A stretch of DNA of 64,000 nt from Flavobacteriaceae bacterium PS02337 (GTDB lineage Bacteria; Bacteroidota; Bacteroidia; Flavobacteriales; Flavobacteriaceae). The stretch spans positions 220,616-284,615 of the forward strand of contig JASCOE010000007.1 in the NCBI GenBank assembly GCA_029959285.1, given 5' to 3'. Position numbers and translations under genes: made by a program. Below the pieces are notes generated by a model, which saw only the letters and a program-made list of their open reading frames with translations, did no database searches and had not been told where the DNA came from. The stretch's first letter is position 1. Every line of letters starts with the position of its first letter. Shown here in pieces: positions 7,498 to 16,322 of this stretch.

Positions 7498-10002
7498 TTA
7501 TTGATTTGATTGATCACGCCTTTGCATAGCGATATGCTTGATGGCGAGTTCGACGTTTCCGTCGAGTTCCGATGCGAACTGCATCACTTCCATTTTTTCG
7601 GTTTCTTCCGTGGTGTATGCGAGGTATTCCTCCAAACTAACTTCTGTGGCATAGACTGCCGAGTGTGTACCACCTAAGCCAATCCAGACTTCCTTGTAAA
7701 GCCGTGACGGATCGTTGTTCATATTGATGGAAAGTACCTGACCTTTCTCTTTGTCCGTCAATCCCAACATTGCCTGTATATCATCAAACTTGTTCATATA
7801 CTTGCGTTGGTCTAAAAGGATTTTACAGTCAGAATTATTGATGATACTTTCCTTGACAATAGGCGATTGAATGATGTCGTCCACTTCCTGTGTTACCACG
7901 ATGGCTTCCCCAAAAAACTTACGCACGGTTTTGAATAAATACTTGATATATTCCGCCATTCCTTCCTTCGCTATCGCTTTCCAGGCTTCTTCAATCAGTA
8001 TCAGCTTGCGGATACCTTTGAGCCTACGCATCTTGTTGATGAAGACCTCCATAATGATGATCGTGACTATGGGAAAAAGAATTTTATGGTCCTTAATAGC
8101 ATCGATTTCAAAAACAATAAAGCGTTTGGAAAGCAGGTCTAATTGCTTGTCGGAGTTTAGCAGGTAATCGTATTCACCACCTTTGTAATAAGGTTCGAGT
8201 ACATTCAGAAAATTGGCAATATCAAAGTCTTTCTCCCTTACCTGTTTTTCTTCGAGTACCTTGCGGTAATCGCCCTGTACGTATTCATAAAATCCGTTGA
8301 AGGATGGAAAAATCCCTTCGTTTTTAATGCGTTCAATGTAACCGGAAACGGCATTGGAAAGAGCCACTTCTTCCGAACGTGTTGGCGGTTCGTCATCACG
8401 TTTCCAAAGTGTCAATATCAAAGTCTTGATACTTTCACGCTTCTCAATATCGAATACGCCATCATCGGTATAGAATGGATTAAAGGCAATGGGATTATCT
8501 TCTGTGTACGTGAAATACACACCGTCTTCGCCTTTGGTCTTTCCTTTGATGAGTTCGCATAATCCCTGATAAGAGTTACCTGTATCTACGAGCAGTACGT
8601 GAGCACCTTGCTCGTAGTACTGCCTAACCATGTGGTTGGTAAAAAAAGATTTCCCGCTTCCTGACGGACCCAATATGAATTTGTTCCGATTTGTGATGAT
8701 ACCACGCTTCATCGGCAAATCCGAAATATCCAAATGGATAGGCTTTCCTGTCAATCTATCCGCCATCTTGATACCAAACGGCGAAGGCGAATTGTGGTAA
8801 TTCGTTTCTTCCGTAAAGAAACACAAGGCTGGTTCGATGAAGGTGTAAAAACTTTCTTCGCTTGGAAAATCGCCCGCATTGCCCGGCATTCCTGCCCAAT
8901 ACAAAGTGGCTACATCGGTCGTGTTGTGACGTGGTTTACATTCCATCAGTGCCAAGGCACTACCACAATCGTTCTTTAACTGTTTCAGTTCCGCTGGATC
9001 TTCTGACCAGGCTATGATGTTGAAGTGTGCCCGTATAGATGAAAGACCGAAACTGTGGGCTTCATTCAGATACCTTTCTATCCATTCTTTGTTAATCTGG
9101 TTGGCACGGCTGTAGCGAGCTAAAGAGTGCATATTCCTTGCAGACTTCTCAAACTTTTGCAGATTAGCTTCGCTGTTATCCAAAAACAGGTATTGATTGT
9201 AAATGTGATTACAACTCAATAACAATCCCACTGGTGCGGCAAACGACAAACGGCAATCACTACGGTCGGTAGATAATTTTTCAAAACGGGTATCCGCCGA
9301 TACTGTTCCGGGCAAATCATCCGTATCTGAAAGTGTATGCAGACTTAATCTTTTATTGCCGATACGTACTTCTTCTGAACCTAAACCAATGTCCTGCATC
9401 GGTGTCCCAGCTTCTCTTGATAGCGTTAGGTATTGTTCCAGCAAACCCTGCTTTTCGTCCGTACCAATGATTTCATCTTCGGTCAAACGTTGCAGTGTTA
9501 TGAAACCACTATCGTTTACGATACGTTCAAACTGTGCTACGGCTTCCATAAAGCGGTGTATGGCTTCTTTATCCCTTATTTCCTTCGGGATAAGCGTACC
9601 TTTACAAAGCGAACTGAAGTTGCTTTGCATACGCATTCTTTCCTTTGTTGTTTTGGTCAGAAACAGGTAGCAGTAGTGATTTAAGAACGGTCGCTCATTG
9701 AAATGGCGTTGGTAAGACTTTGCCAAAAAACTTTGGTTATCCGCCGCCAAATCGGGAGCATAGTTTTCCTTGATATACCAATCCTGTTTGTGGATGACCG
9801 TGAAGTCCGGCAGGGTTTTAATCGCCTTATGCCAGGCGGAATGAATGGCTTCATATTCCGCAGAAGCTACTGTGAACAGTTCTGGCAAGCGCACTTCAAA
9901 GCAAGCGGTAATATCTGCATCTTTGGAAAGAATACAGTTGTTTTCTACTGCCAATAGTGGAAACTTGCTTTCCAGTGTGGTGGTCTTTGCTACATTTCTC
10001 AT
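7498..10002 (-). CDS. traG: TraG, VirB4-type conjugation ATPase
   Basis: 834 residues, full length for the family. The Walker A motif GPSGSGKSFFTN lies near residues 441-452 and the Walker B motif LILIEEAWKAI near residues 662-672. A downstream VTQEVDD segment fits the sensor region. This cytoplasmic ATPase powers pilus assembly and substrate transfer through the pore. Its start overlaps the end of traF by 4 bases (ATGA type), so the two are coupled. The name follows CTnDOT usage, where TraG is the VirB4 homologue. Confidence 0.95.
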   Translation of the reverse strand: MRNVAKTTTLESKFPLLAVENNCILSKDADITACFEVRLPELFTVASAEYEAIHSAWHKAIKTLPDFTVIHKQDWYIKENYAPDLAADNQSFLAKSYQRHFNERPFLNHYCYLFLTKTTKERMRMQSNFSSLCKGTLIPKEIRDKEAIHRFMEAVAQFERIVNDSGFITLQRLTEDEIIGTDEKQGLLEQYLTLSREAGTPMQDIGLGSEEVRIGNKRLSLHTLSDTDDLPGTVSADTRFEKLSTDRSDCRLSFAAPVGLLLSCNHIYNQYLFLDNSEANLQKFEKSARNMHSLARYSRANQINKEWIERYLNEAHSFGLSSIRAHFNIIAWSEDPAELKQLKNDCGSALALMECKPRHNTTDVATLYWAGMPGNAGDFPSEESFYTFIEPALCFFTEETNYHNSPSPFGIKMADRLTGKPIHLDISDLPMKRGIITNRNKFILGPSGSGKSFFTNHMVRQYYEQGAHVLLVDTGNSYQGLCELIKGKTKGEDGVYFTYTEDNPIAFNPFYTDDGVFDIEKRESIKTLILTLWKRDDEPPTRSEEVALSNAVSGYIERIKNEGIFPSFNGFYEYVQGDYRKVLEEKQVREKDFDIANFLNVLEPYYKGGEYDYLLNSDKQLDLLSKRFIVFEIDAIKDHKILFPIVTIIIMEVFINKMRRLKGIRKLILIEEAWKAIAKEGMAEYIKYLFKTVRKFFGEAIVVTQEVDDIIQSPIVKESIINNSDCKILLDQRKYMNKFDDIQAMLGLTDKEKGQVLSINMNNDPSRLYKEVWIGLGGTHSAVYATEVSLEEYLAYTTEETEKMEVMQFASELDGNVELAIKHIAMQRRDQSNQ

Positions 10003-10328
10003 ACGGCTTTCTGTTTAGGAGTGAATTTTAAATAGCGATGTACCGGCTTTCGGCAGATGATGTAGCGGGGATGCCTTTTGTTGGCAGCGATTTTCATCAA
10101 ACCGTGCTCACCGTATTTGCCATTCAGTGAAAAGGTCTGCCATACAATGAGCGAAGCACCACCGACCCCGAGGAACAGGCAGACGTAAGAATTTACGCCG
10201 GCCATGTACAGTATCATCACGAGAATAAGCGTGCCGAGTAGCCCCCCTGCAAAAATGAACAGGTACTGTGCTTTCAGTCCTTTAAATTCCACCGTTCTTC
10301 CGATGCCTTTGTTGATATTGTAATTCAT
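9999..10328 (-). CDS. traF: TraF, DUF4133 membrane protein (VirB3-like)
   Basis: The preferred ATG is at 10326-10328, giving a 109-residue protein that begins MNYNINKGIGRTVEFKG, the normal family start. A longer frame upstream (to 10403) overlaps traE and is unlikely. Two membrane helices (about residues 22-45 and 48-68) are followed by a basic tail. This is the DUF4133/TraF family, positioned like VirB3 before the VirB4-type ATPase. Confidence 0.9.
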   Translation of the reverse strand: MNYNINKGIGRTVEFKGLKAQYLFIFAGGLLGTLILVMILYMAGVNSYVCLFLGVGGASLIVWQTFSLNGKYGEHGLMKIAANKRHPRYIICRKPVHRYLKFTPKQKAV

Positions 10329-10339
10329 AAGGCAAAGGA

Positions 10340-10645
10340 TTAAAGGAAGAATGAACGCAGGATGGTAGCTGCTACGATTAAGAAGATACATGCTCCGAAC
10401 CACGAAGCTGCCGTTTTACTCGTGTCGGGATCACCACTGCTGAATTTGTTATACACCTTAACTCCTCCGATGAGTCCTACGACGGCACCGATGGCGTAAA
10501 TAAGCTGGGTTGCGGGATCGAAATAGGAAGTTACCATTTGGGTAGCCTCGTTGATACCTGCCGAACCATTTCCCTGTGCGAATACGCCAATTGCTGACAG
10601 CATAGCCACGGCCGTCAGCAAAACTTTTTTTCTTTGTTTTTCCAT
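10340..10645 (-). CDS. traE: TraE, DUF4134 membrane protein (VirB2-like)
   Basis: 101 residues. It has a signal peptide (cleavage near GVFAQG), a conserved GINEATQMVTSYFDPA segment, and two membrane helices separated by a KVYNKFSSGDPDTSK loop. This matches DUF4134/TraE, the likely pilin-like subunit. It is the first gene of the mating-pore operon, downstream of the leader with tandem TGACAGCC boxes. Confidence 0.92.
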   Translation of the reverse strand: MEKQRKKVLLTAVAMLSAIGVFAQGNGSAGINEATQMVTSYFDPATQLIYAIGAVVGLIGGVKVYNKFSSGDPDTSKTAASWFGACIFLIVAATILRSFFL

Positions 10646-10655
10646 AATTAAAACA

Positions 10656-10770
10656 CATTAATTTGTTACAGTTTGCCCACACCTTGCGGGCTTTCGGAAC
10701 AAAGGTGTTTCGGAAATCAAAGCACTCTAACAAACTGGCTGTCAAAGGCATTATTTGGCTGTCATTGGCG
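10656..10770 (-). promoter_or_regulatory. Leader of the traE operon with tandem TGACAGCC boxes
   Basis: On the minus strand, TGACAGCC occurs at 10764-10757 and again at 10744-10737, exactly 20 bases apart. The second box overlaps a TTTG that could be a -33 element, with GTGCTTTG about 20 bases further on as a -7-like element. A near copy of the whole leader, through to the ATG-proximal GTGTTTTAAT, lies before the next cargo gene at 11690-11800. Confidence 0.6.
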
Positions 10771-10791
10771 TTACAGTGTGTGTTATGTAAT

Positions 10792-10822
10792 AAAAAAACG
10801 CCAAACTTTTACGGTTTGACGT
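10792..10822 (-). terminator. Terminator after the 10844-11680 gene
   Basis: Arms ACGCCAAAC and GGTTTGACGT close a short loop, with a run of seven A bases on the left that reads as T on the minus strand. It lies just past the stop of the 278-residue cargo gene and separates it from the traE leader. Confidence 0.7.
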
Positions 10823-10843
10823 TGTCATGTATCATTAATTAGT

Positions 10844-11680
10844 TTACATTTTTCTCCCTCTTTTTTTTAGAGTTTTGTCGGTTTCAGGAATTTGTTTTTT
10901 TGATTGTAAAGTGTCCGGCTTTAATCGTTTTATATTTTCCTTGATGGTTTCGTCTATTCCTGTCTTCTGCCAAGGGATTAACTTTGCCTCGAAATGCAGT
11001 TTCAAACCTATTTCCTTTAAGTTTTGGGTTTCATTAAATCCGTGGTATCTGTTCCAGCCAATGGGATCTAATATCTGTTGATGTGGAAATTGTACAGCTA
11101 TAAGATCTTTTGGATATTCCGTAATCTTATCATAATCCAGTTCCTGAAATTGATGTGTTTTTGGATTGTATGGAATTATATAACTGTGTTCTTCTTCATT
11201 GAAATAATGGTCGATATCAGAAAAACAAATACCCAGAGTGGTAAAATCATCTTTTGGCCTCAGCAGGTCTATCCGAGCATCGGCAAAAAAAGTATGTCCT
11301 GCAATATCTAACGTCGGAAGATTTCCCAGACGGATACGTTTATGCAATGCATCCTGATCAACCATTAAATCAAAATCATCCTTTCCGGAAACATCTGCAA
11401 CATTATATTTTAATGCCATGCCCTCCGGGTCAAGTTTGACCAGGTCAGGAATTTTTACCGTTATTTTTTCATTACTGGAGAACAAATGCGGAATATTTTT
11501 TTCACTCAAACCATATTGAAAAGTATAGCCGTCTCCAACATCCCGCATATCAAAGATTGAGATAGTATTTTTGGAGTTTAACTTTTCCCGGAGTTCTAAT
11601 TTGTTTACATCGATAAGAAACTCTGTTCCCTCAATGTTAATTGTTGGTAATTCTCTTTTGTAGTCAGGTTCTTTCATCAT
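10844..11680 (-). CDS. Conjugative-element cargo protein with internal duplication, unknown function
   Basis: 278 residues, apparently soluble. Two halves repeat the same layout. Residues about 12-115 open with LPTINIEGTEFLIDV and end with KLDPEGMALKYN. Residues about 118-225 open with LPTLDIAGHTFFADA and end with ILDPIGWNRYHG. A basic tail (KKRGRKM) follows. I recall similar proteins as unnamed cargo of Bacteroidota conjugative elements, but no function is known to me. It has its own leader, nearly identical to that of traE, and its own terminator, so it is a separate unit probably co-regulated with transfer. Confidence 0.7.
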   Translation of the reverse strand: MMKEPDYKRELPTINIEGTEFLIDVNKLELREKLNSKNTISIFDMRDVGDGYTFQYGLSEKNIPHLFSSNEKITVKIPDLVKLDPEGMALKYNVADVSGKDDFDLMVDQDALHKRIRLGNLPTLDIAGHTFFADARIDLLRPKDDFTTLGICFSDIDHYFNEEEHSYIIPYNPKTHQFQELDYDKITEYPKDLIAVQFPHQQILDPIGWNRYHGFNETQNLKEIGLKLHFEAKLIPWQKTGIDETIKENIKRLKPDTLQSKKQIPETDKTLKKRGRKM

Positions 11681-11689
11681 TAAAACACT

Positions 11690-11800
11690 TTAATTTGTTA
11701 TTGTACTCACTCTTTGTGGGCTTTGTCAACAAAGATGTTTCAGAAATTAAAGCACTCTAGTAAAGTGGCTGTCAAAGGAATTATTTGGCTGTTATTGGCT
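11690..11800 (-). promoter_or_regulatory. Second copy of the tandem-box leader
   Basis: Minus-strand TAACAGCC at 11794-11787 and TGACAGCC at 11774-11767 are again 20 bases apart. The boxes are followed by AGAGTGCTTTAATTTC and finally GTGTTTTAATGATG at the start codon. The match to the traE leader extends over roughly 110 bases with scattered differences, indicating duplication of a regulatory segment rather than a chance motif. Confidence 0.6.
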
Positions 11801-11821
11801 TTGCATGACTTTTGAAACATC

Positions 11822-11850
11822 AAAAAAGCCAAACTTTTTATGGTTTGGCG
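11822..11850 (-). terminator. Terminator after the DNA methylase gene
   Basis: Perfect 7-bp arms GCCAAAC and GTTTGGC surround a 8-base loop, with an A run on the left that reads as a T run on the minus strand. It lies 37 bases past the methylase stop and marks the end of the defence-like cluster. Confidence 0.75.
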
Positions 11851-11886
11851 TATAATTTTTAGTTGTACAAATAGGTGTTTTTAAAT

Positions 11887-13728
11887 TTACAATCGAATAT
11901 TATAATAATCTTCTAAGAACGCATCGATTATATCCTGATTAGATTCATTAATTAAAAAATCAATATCATTATTAGTAAATTCAGGAATACCAAAATTCTT
12001 GATATATGTACCATTCAATGAATAATAATCTGATGAATATGGTTTACTTGTTGTTTTTATATAGTACCAAAACAAACGGGATTCCAAAATCTTCTTTACC
12101 AATAACATTTCCTCTTCTGAATGACCGACAATTGCCTGTCCATTGTAGAACAGCAAATCATCATCGTTGCTGATTAAATAACTTGGAATTCTGTCTGAAA
12201 ATTTAGGAAAAAATAATTTATTAGCAACTTTTTCCAAAGACTGCGTTCTTCCGAAGGCAAACCATTTTTCATATTTTCCTTTCCCTTTATCTCTTTCGGA
12301 TAAAATGGCTCTTTTCCTTTGTAGATATTCAAATGCCATAGGAAATTGGTTACTCAAAAACTCTTCATCAAGGGCTTTTGGTTTTATGTCATCATTATAT
12401 GGAAACAAGACCTTTTCTCTCACTGCATCAAAATCAATATTTCTACTCAATTTATTTGAGTTCAAAATATCTTTGCAAATTCCTTTCTCTATTGGGTAAA
12501 GATTCCCATTTTGCAAGTAAAAAAAATCTTCATCTTCTGCTACTGGCTTAAAAATATAAATGTCATTTTTTAATGTAGCAATGCCATGTCGAGTTTTATA
12601 TCTTTCCCCAAAAGGTCTACCTATAGCTTCTAGCCTGGATATAATTTCATTGTTATTTAAATTCCAACCCTTTTTTGCATCAAGATTTTTGTAATTAATT
12701 CTACTATATTGATTTCTATTAGTTGGAAATTCTTTATCAGTAGATTTATAATATTCGATATAATTCTGTTCCACTTTTTCCAAGAAACAAATGCAGGTGT
12801 AAGTGCTTTTTGATTTAAAAATCTGAAGAGTTCCAAAGTCAACAATTCTTATTGTAGCTCTATTTTCTTCAAAATAACTCCTTAAAGCTCTTCCATTTAA
12901 ACTTTTGAAAAAAGTATTCATTGTAATATAACCTAGAATACCATTTTCTGCAAGATTTTCATACCCAATTTGAAAAAAAGGAATATACAAATCAGGATTA
13001 CCCGATGTACTAACTGACCAATTCTTAATATTTTCTTTGGCTTCTACTTCTAGATTCCTTGCAGAAACATATGGTGGATTTCCTACAATAATTTCAAAAC
13101 CTTGGAAATTATCATAGATATTATTCCAATTAAATATTAAAGCATCACCTGTGTGGATATTAAAATGAAATTCTTCTACATCTTCACCTTCTGACAGTGC
13201 CAATAAACTTAATAGTAGCTTACTTCTGTTAACAGAATATTCTTGAATATCTAATCCAAAAATTTGGTGTTGAAAAATATGTGAATAGCTGCTGCCCGTT
13301 CTTCTTTTTAATTCTTTTGCGGCAGTATATAAAAAGCCTGAACAACCACATGCAATATCAGCGATCTTACAATGGTCTATTCTATAATTTTCTTTTTGGA
13401 AAGCCTGAGCAACAATATATTCTCTAATTTCGGAAGGTGTATATATCGCACCATTAACAATTCTATCTGAGGGAGATATAACAAATTCAAAAAGTTCAAT
13501 CAGTTTTTCAATATTAAAGTTTTGAACGACGTTTTTTATAATGTCTATAAACTTTAATAAATTATCTCTTTTTTGTGATCTTCGCTTTGATATTGAATAT
13601 TCTTTGAGGAGTTTGTTATTAATAAGATTCAGATTATTAATTTCAATAAAAGCAGACACAATAAGTTTGTCCACTTCTTTTGGAAGTGGTGAATAAAACT
13701 TTAAATATTGATGTATTTCTCTATTCAA
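11887..13728 (-). CDS. N6-adenine DNA methylase with TaqI-like specificity region
   Basis: 613 residues. The AdoMet-binding motif DIACGCSGFLY is at residues 124-134 and the catalytic NPPY is at 217-220. A VNGAIYTPSEIREYIV segment before motif I is typical of Eco57I/TaqI-type enzymes. The C-terminal 250 residues look like a target-recognition domain (GRPFGERYKTRHGIATLKN, then a SYLISNDDDLLFYNGQAI region). No nuclease motif precedes the methylase domain, so cutting would need a partner. Upstream on the same strand, beyond an IS4 element, is an HNH nuclease gene. Without the IS the two would be only about 40 bases apart, so they probably formed one operon. Confidence 0.88.
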   Translation of the reverse strand: MNREIHQYLKFYSPLPKEVDKLIVSAFIEINNLNLINNKLLKEYSISKRRSQKRDNLLKFIDIIKNVVQNFNIEKLIELFEFVISPSDRIVNGAIYTPSEIREYIVAQAFQKENYRIDHCKIADIACGCSGFLYTAAKELKRRTGSSYSHIFQHQIFGLDIQEYSVNRSKLLLSLLALSEGEDVEEFHFNIHTGDALIFNWNNIYDNFQGFEIIVGNPPYVSARNLEVEAKENIKNWSVSTSGNPDLYIPFFQIGYENLAENGILGYITMNTFFKSLNGRALRSYFEENRATIRIVDFGTLQIFKSKSTYTCICFLEKVEQNYIEYYKSTDKEFPTNRNQYSRINYKNLDAKKGWNLNNNEIISRLEAIGRPFGERYKTRHGIATLKNDIYIFKPVAEDEDFFYLQNGNLYPIEKGICKDILNSNKLSRNIDFDAVREKVLFPYNDDIKPKALDEEFLSNQFPMAFEYLQRKRAILSERDKGKGKYEKWFAFGRTQSLEKVANKLFFPKFSDRIPSYLISNDDDLLFYNGQAIVGHSEEEMLLVKKILESRLFWYYIKTTSKPYSSDYYSLNGTYIKNFGIPEFTNNDIDFLINESNQDIIDAFLEDYYNIRL

Positions 13729-13764
13729 TTACTGTTCTGTTTTTAGATATTTTAAATCACTTGC

Positions 13765-15099
13765 GTCCTAAACGTTTAAAAAGTGGCGGTGTTTGGATAT
13801 AGCAAAGTTGCTATATTTAAATTGCAAAATTATAACACACCGCCATGATAAATTTAAATGTTTTTAGTCAGATTTTATCTCTTATCGACCGCGAATTATT
13901 CAAAGATTTGGTTTCAAAGCACAAAAGTGACAAACATCAGAAAGGGATCAACAGCTGGACGCATCTAGTCAGTATGCTTTTCTGTCATTTTTCCTCGGCA
14001 GATTCGGTTCGTGATATTAGTAACGGTCTACGCAGTACCACTGGTAATCTGAACCACTTAGGTGTAGTAAGAGCTCCAAGTAAGTCTAATATATCCTATA
14101 TCAACACACACCGTACCCATGAACTTTTCAAAGATCTTTACTATTCTGTTTTGGATAGGCTTTGGCAAAAGGACACCCATTTTCGCAAAGATCTTGGTCA
14201 GCTAAAGCGTAAAGTATATCTGATGGATGCAAGCATCATCCCCTTATGTCTATCTGTATTTGACTGGGCAAAGTTTCGTAGCACCAAAGGTGCCGTAAAG
14301 CTGCACACTGTCTTGGATTATGATGGCTGCCTACCTGTTTTTATGCAGATTACCGATGGAAAAGTACATGAGAGCCAGCGAGCCGGTAGTTACAGTTTTT
14401 CCAAGGGAAGCGTGGTGGTAGTGGACCGTGGCTACGTGGATTACAGCTGGCTTGGGGATTTGGACAGCAGGGGGTGTTACTTCGTTACCAGGAGTAAAGT
14501 TAATATGAAGTACAAGGTTATCAAGTCCTATCAGAGTGAAGCACTCATGGAAAAGGGGATCCTTAAGGATGAGCTCATTGAGCTATCCGGTGCTGCCTGC
14601 AATAAATACAACGGCAAGCCGCTACGCCTAGTCCACTTTTGGGACAGCACCACTGGCAATGAGTACCACTTTTTGACCAATAATACGAAGTGGAAGGCTT
14701 CTTTGGTGGCAAACATCTATAAACAACGCTGGCATATCGAAGTCTTCTTCAAGCATCTAAAGCAGCGCTTAAAAGTATCGACATTCATAGGGACTTCTGA
14801 AAATGCAGTGATGATCCAGATCTGGACTTCACTCATTGGCATATTACTGTTAAAATACTTACAAAAAAAGGCCAAATATGACTGGAACCTGTCCAATCTG
14901 GTCGCATTCATCAGAATGAATATCTTCGTGAAAATAAACATCTGGCAATGGATAGATGATCCCTTTCTCAGGCCGCCTATAAAAGGAAAAAAGGGACAGC
15001 TAAAGATCTTCGCAGATTGAAAAATAGGGGTCAATATCGAAATGATGAAAAAAGCTATGCTTGTACCACAGAAATCCAATCCTAAAATTTATTTAGGAC
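13765..15099 (+). mobile_element. IS4-family insertion sequence
   Basis: A transposase gene is flanked by inverted GTCCTAAA (13765-13772) and TTTAGGAC (15092-15099). Weaker inverted similarity continues outward for about 18 more bases on each side (ATATTT, AAATCA, TG blocks), so the true ends may be nearer 13747 and 15117. No target duplication is evident. It sits between the HNH and methylase genes and reads opposite to them. The HNH stop codon lies inside the right terminal repeat. Confidence 0.75.
13845..15020 (+). CDS. IS4-family transposase (DUF4372 N-terminus)
   Basis: 391 residues. The N-terminal DUF4372-like domain (SQILSLIDRELFKDLVSK) is followed by a DDE nuclease: Asp in YLMDASIIPL, Asp in VVVDRGYVDY, and Glu in the YKQRWHIEVFFKHLKQRLK signature near residue 300. 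All three catalytic residues are present and the frame is intact, so the element could still move. Confidence 0.92.
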   Translation: MINLNVFSQILSLIDRELFKDLVSKHKSDKHQKGINSWTHLVSMLFCHFSSADSVRDISNGLRSTTGNLNHLGVVRAPSKSNISYINTHRTHELFKDLYYSVLDRLWQKDTHFRKDLGQLKRKVYLMDASIIPLCLSVFDWAKFRSTKGAVKLHTVLDYDGCLPVFMQITDGKVHESQRAGSYSFSKGSVVVVDRGYVDYSWLGDLDSRGCYFVTRSKVNMKYKVIKSYQSEALMEKGILKDELIELSGAACNKYNGKPLRLVHFWDSTTGNEYHFLTNNTKWKASLVANIYKQRWHIEVFFKHLKQRLKVSTFIGTSENAVMIQIWTSLIGILLLKYLQKKAKYDWNLSNLVAFIRMNIFVKINIWQWIDDPFLRPPIKGKKGQLKIFAD

Positions 15100-15653
15100 A
15101 CATATGATTTTAAATATGTAATAAACTCTTCCGATAAATCACTGTTCAAAATTTTTAAATCATTTTTAATTTTTTCATTTTTAGGATCATTAATTTGATC
15201 TCTAAGTTTAAGCATCTTTTCATACATTTCATCCAACTTCCATATTAAACTATACCTTCTCAAACCAAGTTGCAGTTTATTGAACATATAATTTGCTTCT
15301 TTTGATCCTGCCTTTGGAACTATTGAACCATCACTATCTCTCTCAAAATGATCATTAAAATCAACATCACAAGGGTCTATGTAATCCCCCTCATCATTAG
15401 ATTTTAAAATATTAACATAAGAACAACAATAAACTAAATTAGAATATTCTGTTTCAAGATTTGGATTTTTAGAAAATGGCTTAAAGTGATCTATATGAAA
15501 AGTATTTTTTCCGCCAAACCAAAAATCGGGACAATCTGTGTATCCACATCTGCAATTAAAATCTTTAGCTAAGTAAACCTTATAGCTTCTATAATTTTTA
15601 TATGCTTTTGTGAATGTCCTTGCGGGGATTTGGTATCTGAAATTACTTGCCAT
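15093..15653 (-). CDS. HNH endonuclease of the ATPase/receiver/HNH cluster
   Basis: 186 residues. A CRCGYTDC zinc-knuckle-like segment at about residues 35-42, FHIDHFKPFS near 52-61 and NLVYCCSYVN near 71-80 give the HNH arrangement (His in HIDH, Asn in NLVYCC, with Cys pairs that may hold structural zinc). The rest is helical. Its start overlaps the receiver gene by 11 bases, so translation is probably coupled. The last two codons and the stop fall in the IS4 terminal repeat, so the original C-terminus may have been slightly longer. It would be the DNA-cutting effector of the cluster (inference). Confidence 0.82.
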   Translation of the reverse strand: MASNFRYQIPARTFTKAYKNYRSYKVYLAKDFNCRCGYTDCPDFWFGGKNTFHIDHFKPFSKNPNLETEYSNLVYCCSYVNILKSNDEGDYIDPCDVDFNDHFERDSDGSIVPKAGSKEANYMFNKLQLGLRRYSLIWKLDEMYEKMLKLRDQINDPKNEKIKNDLKILNSDLSEEFITYLKSYVS

Positions 15654-16314
15654 CGTTATCTAATTTTTTAAGTAATTCATCTACCTTGTTCAATATATTG
15701 TCAAGACGTTGTGTATTTGAAAACGTCTTAAATTCAGTTGGAACAGAATGACTCGCATCAATAGATTTTTCTAGAAAATCATCTAATTCAATAATGCGAT
15801 TTTCAATCTTATAATCAGCCTTACCACTCTTTCTAACCTCTAATAATTCTTGCAATTCCTTTTGAGCTTCGGTAATTCTGGATTGATAATGCTCTATTTG
15901 TTTTATTAATCTATCAGTAAATTTCACTTTAGCTTTTGTATCCTCGATTTCAGTAGTCATTAAACTTTTGGTGTAAACCAAATTAACATCCTCACTATCA
16001 CTGACAGCATCTTGATCTTTAGCCGTTAAAACAAAACAAGGAAACTTGTGTCTAATTGCCAGAAATTCTTCTACTAATTCAACACCATTATAGGGAACAT
16101 TATATCCCAATGCTCCAATGTTCTCATTTAGTAAAAAATCACTGACTATCACATCTGGATTAGCTTTTAGTATTTTTTCAATCATTTCTTCCATATCTCC
16201 CAATGGAAGTTGTGGAACCACCTCAAAAATATTATTGGTGTTTGTATCATCAATATAATTTTGGAAGTTTTCTATTTGTTCTTGATCCTCATCAATATAA
16301 AGCAACTTGTACAT
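15643..16314 (-). CDS. CheY-like receiver protein with C-terminal coiled coil
   Basis: 223 residues. The first about 120 residues form a receiver domain: acidic pair in YIDEDQ, phospho-acceptor Asp in DVIVSDFLLNE near residue 57, Thr in CFVLTAKD, and a Lys in LVYTKS. There is an insertion around NENIGALGYNVPYNG. From about residue 125 the protein is a long heptad-rich helix (IEHYQSRITEAQKELQELLE), with no DNA-binding domain. It sits 8 bases after the ATPase/kinase gene and overlaps the HNH gene, so it is a natural phospho-relay link between them (inference). Confidence 0.85.
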   Translation of the reverse strand: MYKLLYIDEDQEQIENFQNYIDDTNTNNIFEVVPQLPLGDMEEMIEKILKANPDVIVSDFLLNENIGALGYNVPYNGVELVEEFLAIRHKFPCFVLTAKDQDAVSDSEDVNLVYTKSLMTTEIEDTKAKVKFTDRLIKQIEHYQSRITEAQKELQELLEVRKSGKADYKIENRIIELDDFLEKSIDASHSVPTEFKTFSNTQRLDNILNKVDELLKKLDNDGK

Positions 16315-16322
16315 AACTTTAT

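Noticed and set aside
9999-10403. TraF starting at 10403
   Set aside because: This would overlap traE by 64 bases; the family start MNYNINKG at 10328 fits better.
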